Assembly (NCBI RefSeq): GCF_039555335.1
Contig: NC_092647.1
Coordinates: forward strand, 16,230,094 to 16,294,093
Direction: 5' to 3'
Length of the DNA stretch: 64,000 bases
DNA from: Amphiura filiformis
Taxonomy: Eukaryota > Echinodermata > Ophiuroidea > Amphilepidida > Amphiuridae
The notes beneath the pieces are model-generated. The model saw nothing but the letters and a program-made list of their open reading frames with translations, did not search any database and had not been told where the DNA came from. The position numbers were made by a program, and so were the translations under genes. Every line of letters begins with the position of its first letter. Position 1 is the stretch's first letter. Shown here one piece after another: positions 56,101 through 63,289 of this stretch.

Positions 56101-59100
56101 TTGCCCCTTAAATATACATAACTTTTATTGGTGTGTAGTTATTTTTTGAGAAAATGCAAAATTAGTCACAAAATTTATCAGGGGTGTAGTACCACCTTAG
56201 GTTTTTAATGATTTTATAAAGTTTGGTACAAATCATTTTAACTCTCCCAGTACACTCTTCAGTCTTCAGTGGGTGGCTTCCTATAACAGCTCGTTGAGCT
56301 AAACTGGAAGTGGGTTGTTTGGACCTCACAGTCGGTGCGGTGCTAAAAACATAAATTTGGTGCTTTACATCAGAAGGTGTGAGTAAAAAGTGGACTGGCT
56401 GGTTTAGGGTGTCTTTATCAGGCTGGTCGGTGGCGACATAGCACTGACTGAACTCAGTGCTATGGGCTTGAAAGCACAGATGGAGGGCGCACACACAGCT
56501 GATTCGAGGAGATTGTTCCACACACGAACTGTCCTTGGAAAGAATGAATAGTTGTAGACATCTATAGTTGCACTGGGCTGGCGATAATAACACAGGGGAT
56601 GGTTATGCCGGATGGAGGGTGTGATGCACTGGTAACATGGAGGCAGGCTGATGTTGACAAGTTGATATTGGATTTTAGACAACATAACGGATTGGTACAT
56701 ACATACATCTTCTTATAGGATACACCATCACAAGATCCCCCTTTAGCTTTTGCAAGCCAGGGGATAAAAACTCATTAGTAACTCACCTTGGCTTCATCCG
56801 CTGCTACTTTGACAAAGTCAGTAAAGAAATCTCTCGGGAGAGGCTTGTCATTCAATAGTGTATCTGCAAACCTAGCTATAACATCCCAAGATAAATCTAT
56901 AGCCCATTGCTCTATGTTAGCTAGTGAGTGTAGAGTTGCTATACGACTTGCCTATTAAAACACAAACCAAGTATCAAACAGAATGATCAACAAGATAAGA
57001 AACCAATAATTACATACATGTAATATTGAACATTGAAGTGTGACCCAGAAGTGGCATGTTGGCGCAGTGGTACGGGCTCTGCCTTGTAGTCGGTGGATTG
57101 TGAGTTAGAGCCCGGCGGTGCCACCGTGTTGTGCTCTTGAGCAAGGCCCTTTACCTTACTTGCCTCTCTCTACCCAGAGGTGAAATGGGGAGCTGTTATG
57201 AATATTGTCCTTTGAGCGCTGCCCAAAGGTATGAGCATGCCTTGGGCATTGTATTGCAGCTGACATATTCTTATGACAGCGGAATAAATGTAAAGCGCTT
57301 TGGTACATGTGCACATATGTGGAAAGCGCTGTATAAATACCAACATTTATTTTTTTATTCAAGAAAGTGCAATATAGTCTTGTATCAAGGAGTTTATAAC
57401 ACATACATACACTACCAGTTTGCCCCAATTGACATTACATATCACTACCAGTTACGTGGTATGTAATGTGGTACATAATGTGTATTGGGCGAACCTTTTT
57501 GGGGTGAATAGGTTTTGGGGTGAAACGTCTCGAAGTGTAAATAAAGTGCAGCAAGTGTAAATAAATATTGTGCTTACCAATGTTCCTCCCTTGCCTCTCT
57601 TTATTTTGCCTGGGGCTACCACATTGAGGCTCTCCACTCTGTAGGGCTGATCTGGAGGTGTGTAACTACCAACCAATGATATTTCCCCACAGTCCCACTT
57701 TTTCTTTACCATTTCTGTTAGAGTAACCTGTGGGAAGACAATGGCAATTATTATATAAATCATTCAAAGATTCTTGTAATATGATTGGTAAAATACTATT
57801 GATTATTTTTGCTATTTTTATTTTCGAAAAAGACTATTGCACTCTGCACGAGTGCAATAGTCAATTTTCTACTGTACTTACGCGCAGCTACCATGGCAAT
57901 GCTGACATACGCTTGTGGATAATGTTCTTTGACCACCTCAACTCGCCAATACATGGATTTAGGGTTTCTCTACCGGAAGTCAATTTGTGCCGAAATTCCT
58001 TCCCACAATGCAATATGCGTATTGCATAACAAAGAATATTGATTTAACTGTATCTATTGTTATGTAAAAATGTTTTTATTCGTTCAATTGAAAGAATATT
58101 TCAATTACGCTGAAATATGAATTGCTCCATTCAACTTAGCAAAGCCTCATTGAAACAGTCCATATCACATCACAAGATTATTCTTACCATTGTACTCATA
58201 AACATTCAACATTTGTATAATATTCCAATATTTTGTTAGATACCAGGCTTTATTACCATTTGATCGCTCGCCACTGCTAACCCAAACTCATTTTTTGGGA
58301 TTAAAAATATATTATCCTATTTTGCCAAATGAAACACAGCTAAATCCTAATCCTTAAAAAAAGTTAGTCCTATAACTAGCAGTAAAGGTCAAATTTTAAT
58401 ATTTGGCCAATTTTTGGAAATAAGGGCCAAAAACATGCATTTTTAGGGTGTTTTTCATATGCTGTGACAGTCAAGCCCAAATACTTGTACCAAGACTAAT
58501 TTCAGTTTATGCATTCTAATTTTAAATTTCATTCTTATACCCAACCATTTAATTAATGTAACACAAAAAAGTGAAAATTAGAGCAAAATTTCAGCATATA
58601 CTCATTTTAAATGCTTAGACTTGTTCCAAGTCTGTGATTTTTGTGACTCGATTGTCAGAAAACCTGCCCAAAATGCATGTTTTTGCTTTTTTCACTATTT
58701 TAGTTAGGACTAAATGAATGATTAGGATTGAGCTACATTTGCCAGAACTTGATAATATTTTTCTAATCCCAAAAAATTTGTGCTGTATTTGTCTGGAATA
58801 GGGAGTAAATATCGCTTTTGCTCGCTTCCACTCGCCCAAATTCAATTTCTAGTGAGCAATTTTAAAACCATTGAAGACAAAAATATGACCAGTAGCCTGG
58901 AAGAATAATGTACGAATGTGTTTTCTTGTTCGCCTGTTAAATGAGCTGTTGGGGCCTTTAAGGCCTGTTATTACAAATTGCTTGCATTTTGCACAACAAT
59001 TCAGCCGGGACTCAATGATTAGACAGGAATATAAAAACAAGACTTTTAAAGTGAAAATATAAATTTGAAAAAATATTTCGATCATATTATATTGCGAATA

Positions 59101-59581
59101 ACGGGCACAGTGTGCATCTCAGAACATTCAAATGCTGGAAGGTAGAAACCTGATTGGATTCAATCATAAGGTGCGAGAAGCCCTTGTAACTTCTAATAGA
59201 TGAAAAAATAAAGCAATAACTGAGTTTGTAACTCAGCAATGGAGCATAAACTCAGCTTAACCCCATGAGAACTACCTGCCGATTGACCAAAATGAATATT
59301 GTGTCCAATATTGAACCAATCAAGGAGGGTATTAATAAGATCATCAGCAAATGCAAGTTTGACCATAAATAGTTTAAAGCCTAACGATAATTGGCAATTG
59401 AAATGAGCATTTCAATTTATCAACCAATCAGAAATGCTTTCAGATGACCAGTAGTGTCCAGGGGGTTAATGTAAATTACAAATTACCTTTTCTATAGGAT
59501 CAGCAGTGGATAATATCTTGACGGCCCAATGACACAATGTGTTTTCTGTTGACTTGCTAACATCTGTTTCTGGCTGAACAC
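50053..59581 (-). CDS. DUF455 ferritin-like domain protein (5' exon missing)
   Basis: CDS is complement(join(50053..50169, 52392..52452, 53127..53330, 53951..54029, 55046..55115, 56787..56951, 57578..57727, 59487..59581)), giving 312 residues after a 2-base partial codon. All junctions are GT-AG with matching phases. It belongs to the DUF455 family (PF04305; the bacterial member is HI_0077), a four-helix ferritin-like fold. Possible metal ligands are E in HSLANIEQWAIDL, E and H in DEAKHYKM, E in VHEARGLDV, and E and H in DEITHVAAGLKWF. GYLKPPFNEEGR and WYVPLVKP are the family's C-terminal signature. The function in animals is not established. The ligand assignment is inference from the ferritin-like pattern. 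The start codon is upstream, possibly beyond 64000. Confidence 0.88.
50251..50334. repeat. interstitial TTAGGG-like repeat, second copy
   Basis: It begins CCTTCATGTAATTTTACACG, as at 4365, and continues as imperfect (TTAGGG)n. The right inverted end is not recognisable. It lies in the last intron of the DUF455 gene. Confidence 0.7.
50340..51830. other. DUF455 gene intron, unassigned
   Basis: AT-rich non-coding sequence. The paired words GAAAAAGTTAAGAAACGGAA (50378) and TTCCGTTTCTTAACTTTTTC (51782) suggest the ends of a decayed 1.4-kb inverted-repeat element, with CACTAGGAACCAATATAG / CTATATTGGTTCCTAGTG adjacent. Confidence 0.5.
51835..51966. mobile_element. hAT-type MITE, CAGTGTTCGAA family (copy 3)
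   Basis: Ends CAGCGTTCGAAATA and ATATTTCGAACACTG, with perfect 8-bp TSD GTGACCAG (51827-51834, 51967-51974). The interior has GGCCTGTAACTTTTTGGCC words. Confidence 0.88.
52070..52312. repeat. local palindrome and dispersed repeat copy 2
   Basis: GCAGTGGCAGATTTGAATC at 52120 pairs with GATTCAAATCTGCCACTG (about 52175-52193). 52203-52312 is the inverted copy of 15705-15813. Confidence 0.65.
52392..52452 (-). CDS. DUF455 gene exon
   Basis: 61 nt, too short to stand out alone. It encodes GYLKPPFNEEGRSTAGMTKE with donor gtaggt. The PFNEEGR stretch matches the family's C-terminal PFN-EAR block. Confidence 0.9.
53127..53330 (-). CDS. DUF455 gene exon with RGLDVHP and DEITHVA
   Basis: 204 nt, acceptor ttaacag, donor gtaagt. 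It encodes GLDVHPKTQERFARQSDKES, VDILEIIYTDEITHVAAGLK and WFTYACR, with the second ExxH motif. Confidence 0.94.
53386..53852. mobile_element. foldback MITE next to a DUF455 exon
   Basis: GTGACATGTCATGTCAAAAG with GACACTTTTGGGCAGG at the left is inverted at 53795-53840. It begins 56 bases upstream (on the - strand) of the exon at 53127-53330. The frames at 53566-53822 are within it. Confidence 0.7.
53951..54029 (-). CDS. DUF455 gene exon
   Basis: 79 nt. It encodes LWQSATETKDSLLARLAVVH and MVHEA. It ends in the middle of the Arg codon of EARGLD. Confidence 0.9.
54098..54303. mobile_element. TTAA MITE, CCCCATGAG family (copy 6)
   Basis: TTAA at 54094-54097 and 54304-54307. Ends CCCCCTGAGCACTACCTGCC and GGCAGGTAGTTCTCATGAGG, in reverse orientation like copy 3. 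Confidence 0.82.
54310..55040. other. DUF455 gene intron, unassigned
   Basis: Non-coding. The frame 54321-54560 has no recognisable product. Confidence 0.5.
55046..55115 (-). CDS. DUF455 gene exon
   Basis: 70 nt. It encodes HYKMLSERLHSLGSHFGALP and VHN. Its first His completes the DEAKH motif across the intron. Confidence 0.9.
55387..55705. mobile_element. foldback MITE, TA-flanked
   Basis: GAGTACCGAAGTGTGACGTC pairs with GACATCATCACTTTGGTACTC. The arms continue through TTTGCATTTCAGCATTTTCA and CATGATGAAAAACATCC. TA borders fit Tc1/mariner. Confidence 0.7.
55876..56196. mobile_element. TTAA-flanked foldback MITE (copy 2)
   Basis: It begins after TTAA with GCTGGTGCTACACCTC and ends GGGGTGTAGTACCACC before TTAG (a changed TTAA). 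It matches 3601-4170 but is shorter in the middle. Confidence 0.72.
56230..56700 (-). pseudogene. LINE reverse transcriptase C-terminal fragment
   Basis: On the - strand: LSKIQYQLVNISLPPCY, then RHNHPLCYYRQPSATIDVYN and SFFPRTVRVWNNLLESAVCA. The SFFPRT..WNNL block is typical of the end of LINE ORF2 proteins. It is truncated on both sides and has a frame change near 56460. Confidence 0.75.
56787..56951 (-). CDS. DUF455 gene exon with the first helix pair
   Basis: 165 nt in phase 0. It encodes ASRIATLHSLANIEQWAIDL, DVIARFADTLLNDKPLPR and FVKVAADEAK. It contains the first Glu and the DEA of the ExxH motif. Confidence 0.92.
57049..57352 (+). mobile_element. tRNA-derived SINE
   Basis: The head has an A-box-like TTGGCGCAGTGGTACGGGC and B-box-like GAGTTAGAGCCC about 35 bp apart. 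The middle has GTGCTCTTGAGCAAGGCCCT. The tail AAGCGCTTTGGTACATG and AAGCGCTGTATAAATACC resembles the 3' ends of CR1/L2-type LINEs, which would supply reverse transcription. A T run follows. Confidence 0.75.
57578..57727 (-). CDS. DUF455 gene exon
   Basis: 150 nt in phase 0. It encodes VTLTEMVKKKWDCGEISL, then PPDQPYRVESLNVVAPGKIK and RGKGGTL. The acceptor is cttcccacag. Confidence 0.9.
57730..58250. other. DUF455 gene intron, unassigned
   Basis: Contains the short palindrome ACTATTGCACTCTGCACGAGTGCAATAGT (57832-57860, given by span and ends) and no recognised gene. Confidence 0.45.
58258..58850. mobile_element. foldback element in the DUF455 gene intron
   Basis: Left words TTTTTTGGGATTAAAAATAT, GCTAAATCCTAATCCTT and AACATGCATTTTTAGG are inverted at the right (TTTTTCTAATCCCAAAAAA, GATTAGGATTGAGCT, AAAATGCATGTTT). 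TCGCTCGCC near 58264 and CGCTTCCACTCGCCC near 58823 mark the borders. Confidence 0.6.
59261..59465. mobile_element. TTAA MITE, CCCCATGAG family (copy 7, variant core)
   Basis: TTAA at 59257-59260 and 59466-59469. Ends CCCCATGAGAACTACCTGCC and CCAGTAGTGTCCAGGGGG. The core is shared with copy 2. Confidence 0.8.
59487..59581 (-). CDS. DUF455 gene, first visible exon
   Basis: Acceptor gatatcaag, donor gtaatt. It starts with two bases of a split codon, so an upstream exon must exist. It encodes VQPETDVSKSTENTLCHWAV and ILSTADPIEK. A TTAA MITE begins 21 bases after the donor side. Confidence 0.82.
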
Positions 59582-59689
59582 CTTGATATCAAAACAGGTA
59601 AAGCATATAATGATGTATATTCATACCGTAGCGGTAAATGTAAATACAAAGCAAAATTATACTTCTACGCTTCTCAAATTTGGTACACT

Positions 59690-59732
59690 CACCTGAGCGC
59701 TTTCACCGGGTCAACCGGCATCTTCAGCGGAT
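59690..59732 (-). ncRNA. hammerhead-ribozyme-like motif 3
   Basis: On the - strand: CTGAAGA (comp. 59721-59727), stem II with CCGG/CCGG around TTGAC, GAAA (comp. 59701-59704), GCGC, T, C. Stem I is weaker (CAUCC with GGUG and a bulge). Its stem II sequence differs from motifs 1-2 on both strands, so the pairing is conserved. Confidence 0.45.
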
Positions 59733-59815
59733 GTTATTGCTCATGAAGATTGACCCTGTCTGGGACAACCTCCTGACCCCCCGGAACCGAGGAGGCGGCA
59801 CAACATCTTCCTGTT

Positions 59816-59880
59816 TGACGTCATCAACATCTGTGACGTCATCAACATCTGTGACGTCATCAACATCTGTGACGTCATCG
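59816..59880. repeat. 18-bp tandem repeat with TGACGTCA
   Basis: GACGTCATCAACATCTGT is repeated three and a half times. Each unit carries TGACGTCA, the CRE/ATF palindrome (known motif). It keeps a frame open by chance (TSSTSV repeats). Confidence 0.9.
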
Positions 59881-59930
59881 GAGGTGTCCTTGTACTACAT
59901 CACTAGCAACATCAATCTTCAGAGCAATAA

Positions 59931-59975
59931 CATCCGCTGAAGACGCCGGTTGACCCGGTGAAAGCGCTAAGGTGA
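59931..59975 (+). ncRNA. hammerhead-ribozyme-like motif 4
   Basis: CTGAAGA (59937-59943), CCGG/CCGG stem II, GAAA (59960-59963), GCGC, T, A (59969). The cleavage position is A and stem I is partly mismatched, so this copy may be decayed. Confidence 0.42.
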
Positions 59976-60243
59976 GTGTTGAGATAATTAAATTAAGTCT
60001 TGCTCAGATCCTGGGCAAGTTTGGCAAGGGAAGGCGAGGAATGGTGAGGAAAGGTGAGAAATGGCGAGGAAAGGCACGGCACATCCAGCACATTCAGACC
60101 TGCCACAGATATTTTGTTTGGAACATAAGTAGCACTAAATTAACACCCATTGTTATCATCTTGACTCAATTGTTCATAACCAATTTTATTACACTCAGCC
60201 TGAGAGCCCAGGGTCTGAGCAAGACTTAATTTAATTATCTCAA
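59969..60243. repeat. palindromic segment
   Basis: GTTGAGATAATTAAATTAAG with TCTTGCTCAGATCCTGGGC at the left is inverted at 60205-60243 (CCCAGGGTCTGAGCAAGACT, TTAATTTAATTATCTCAAC). It directly continues the Penelope-derived hairpin. Confidence 0.65.
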
Positions 60244-60249
60244 CCTCAC

Positions 60250-61018
60250 CATTCCTCGCCTTTTATAATAGGCTACCTCACCTTTACTTGCCCTTTCTCG
60301 CCTAGCCTCGCCATTTCTCACCAAAAATGGGTACTTTATCGCCTTTGAGGGTTCTTTTTGTATACTTTGGAGTCATATCACCAAAACATTCAGATTGCAA
60401 ATTTCGAGTTAAAATTTGGATATTAGTTCTGTCACATGAAAAGGTAAGTTGTGTGGGAATTGAGAAATAAGAGACATTTCTCAGAATTTTTTTTTTAATT
60501 GAGAAATTTAACTTGCCATCTTGCATAAATGCAGAATTGCGTCACACAGTAGAATGGTGTCCGACATGCTATGAAAATGCATGACATGCTAGTGAAAACT
60601 GAGCAAAATTTCAAGCATTTGTGCTATGTGAAGAGAGCAAAAGTTGATGCGAACGTTTAACTTGATAAATTTGTAATTTTAATCTTACAATTATATATAT
60701 ACGACCGTATTGGATTATTGGGTGGTCTTAGAGAAAAGATTGCCAGAACAGTTCACTAGATTCAGGGGGGGGGGGAATAGGAAATGGATACAGGTGTAGG
60801 CTGAGTGCCACAAAAACCTCGAACATTGAATTTCTAGTTCTAAAAGGCTTCAAATAAGTAACAATACAAGGCGGTTCTCGAACCACGAGTCTCGCCTGCT
60901 TTTGTGACCGCCTGCTTTTGCGATAACTGTTGGTAGAGAGGTAAATGAATTTGGCGGTTATCGGCTGGGCACGATTATCTGGCCGATGGTAACTGTACCC
61001 ACCAAGTTTCATGCCCAT
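60250..61018. other. unassigned sequence
   Basis: AT-rich with a G tract at 60765-60775. No gene was found. I looked here on the - strand for the missing DUF455 first exon and saw no convincing ATG plus donor. Confidence 0.4.
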
Positions 61019-61019
61019 G

Positions 61020-61740
61020 CAACAGTTTTTACTAATATGACCTCAGATGACCCCTGATGGCCCTGAAATGACCTTCTAAAATTTTGGCTCTAAATGTTGA
61101 CTGTACCCCTCGTGCTAAGTTGCATGCCCATACGACAGTTTTTACTAATTTGACCTCAGATGACCCCTGGTGGCCTCGAAATGACCTTCCAAAAATTTGG
61201 CTTTAAATGTTGACTGTACCCATCAAGTTTCATGCCCATACGAGTTTTTACTAATTTGTCCTCAGATGACCCTGGTGACTCGAAATTACCTTCCAAATAT
61301 TTGGCTTTAAATGTTGACTGTACCCACCAAGTTCCATGTCCATCCAACAGTTTTTACTAATTTGACCTCAGATGACCCCGAAATGACCTTCCAAAAATTT
61401 GGCTTGAAATGTTAACTGTACCCACCAAGTTTCATGTCCATACGACAGTTTTACTAATTTGACCTCAGATGACCCCTGGTGACCCCAAAATGACCTTCCA
61501 AAAATTTGGCTTTAAATGTTGACTGTACCCACCAAGTTTCATGTCCATACGACAGTTTTTACTAATTTGACCTCAGATGACTCCTGGTGACCCCAAAATG
61601 ACCTTCCAAAAATTTGGCTTTAAATGATGACTGTACCCACCAAGTTTCATGCCCATACGAGTTTTTAATAACTTGACCTCAGATGACCCCTGAGTGACCT
61701 CGGATGACCCCGTAATGACCTTCCAAAAATTTGGCAAAAC
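61020..61740. repeat. 105-118 bp tandem repeat, about 7 copies
   Basis: The unit contains TGACCTTCCAAAAATTTGGC, TGTTGACTGTACCCACCAAG and TTTGACCTCAGATGACCCC. Copies start near 61069, 61182, 61288, 61385, 61490, 61599 and 61717. Confidence 0.9.
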
Positions 61741-62296
61741 CAAAGAACTATTTCATCAAAGTAATAAATCAAAACAGAAAGATGCTTCCTTTACGAGTTA
61801 TCACTCATTGAAAGTGCTACTTTGCTATACTTTACATGGAAAGCGACTATCTTAAAGTCGTCATATTTCCTTAATTACATGACCGATCAAGCTGTTATTG
61901 GGATATGTGATGCACAGTTGAAAATTAATTGTTAAAAGATTTGGTGACCTCAGTTGACCTTTGACCTTGTATGTGACCTTTGACCTCACGAAATTGGAAA
62001 AAGTATGTTGCGCTGAAAAATCCCGGTGAAAAATCAAATTTGGCAATACCAAAGAACTACTTCATCAAATAAATCAAAACAGAAAGATGCTTCCTTTACG
62101 AGTTATCACTCATTGAAAGTGCTACTTTGCTATACTTTACATGGAAAGCGACTATCTTAAAGTCGTCATATTTCCTTAATTACATGACCGATCAAGCTGT
62201 TATTGGGATATGTGATGCACAGTTGAAAATTAATTATTAAAAGATTTGGTGACCTCAGTTGACCTTTGACCTTGTATGTGACCTTTGACCTCATGA
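61738..62296. repeat. 309-bp tandem duplication with DR1-type sites
   Basis: AAACCAAAGAACTATTTCAT (61738) and AATACCAAAGAACTACTTCA (62045) start two almost identical units that end with TGACCTTTGACCT words (61955, 61974, 62260, 62279). Confidence 0.9.
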
Positions 62297-62297
62297 A

Positions 62298-63130
62298 AAT
62301 CTAATCAGGTCGAGTACCTCTGGCCACGCAACTCCCCACCAAGTTACGTCACTGTACCCCATACGGATCTCCAGATAATCTGTTCACAAGGTATTTTGCT
62401 TATTACGCATATATTATGCAAATTAGGTACTTAATTACCATATTTTACGCTCAAAATCTAATCAGGTCGAGAACCTCTGGCCCTGCTACTCCTCACCAAG
62501 TTACGTCACTGTACCCCATACGGATCTCCAGATAAGCTGTTCACAAGGGTTTTTTGCTTGATACGCATCAAATACGCATAAATTATGCAAATTAGGTACT
62601 TAATTAGCATATTTTGCGCTGAAAAATCTAATCAGGTCGAGAACATCTGGCCACGCTACTCCCCACCAAGTTACGTCACTGTACCCCATACGGATCTCCA
62701 GATAAGCTGTTCACAAGGTTTTTTTTGCTTGATACGCATCAAATACGCATAAATTATGCAAATTAGGTACTTAATTAGCATATTTTGCGCTGAAAATCTA
62801 ATCAGGTCGAGAACATCTGGCCACGCTTACTCCCCACCAAGTTACGTCACTGTACCCCATACGGATCTCCAGATAAGCTGTTCACAAGGTTTTTTTGCTT
62901 GATACGCATCAAATACGCATAAATTATGCAAATTAGGTACTTAATTAGCATATTTTGCGCTGAAAATCTAATCAGGTCGAGAACATCTGGCCACGCTTCT
63001 CCCCACCAAGTTACGTCACTGTACCCCATACGGATCTCCAGATAATCTGTTCACAAGGTATTTTGCTTATTACGCATAAATTATGCAAATTAGGTACTTA
63101 ATTACCATATTTTGCGCTCAAAATCTAATC
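62298..63130. repeat. 155-173 bp tandem repeat, five copies plus a partial
   Basis: The unit starts AATCTAATCAGGTCGAG and includes AAGTTACGTCACTGTACCCC, CATACGGATCTCCAGATAA and TATGCAAATTAGGTACTTAA. Starts are at about 62299, 62454, 62627, 62794, 62965 and 63121. Each unit holds an ATGCAAAT octamer. Confidence 0.93.
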
Positions 63131-63221
63131 AGGTCGACACCCTCTGGTCATGCTACCCCTATAAAGTTTCATCATCATAGCACTTACGGTTCTCAAGATA
63201 ACGCGCGTCACAAGCTTTTTC

Positions 63222-63283
63222 CGAACACACACACACACACACACACCCCACCCCACACACACACACACGGACACACACACACC
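63222..63283. repeat. (AC)n microsatellite
   Basis: Interrupted ACACAC run. The overlapping frames on both strands (63083-63343 and 63125-63313) are low-complexity artefacts. Confidence 0.95.
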
Positions 63284-63289
63284 ATAGTG

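Larger units (their letters stand above)
59690..59975. mobile_element. Penelope-derived hairpin with hammerhead-like ends
   Basis: GAGCGCTTTCACCGGGTCAA and CATCTTCAGCGGATGTTATT at the left are inverted at 59920-59968. The middle codes for KIDPVWDNLLTPRNRGG (+ strand, 59743-59796), the same terminal block as in the 49-kb Penelope-like relic. It ends in an 18-bp tandem repeat with GACGTCA. No reverse transcriptase remains. Confidence 0.7.

Noticed and set aside
57131..57466. 111-codon plus frame
   Set aside because: Lies within the tRNA-derived SINE and its tail.
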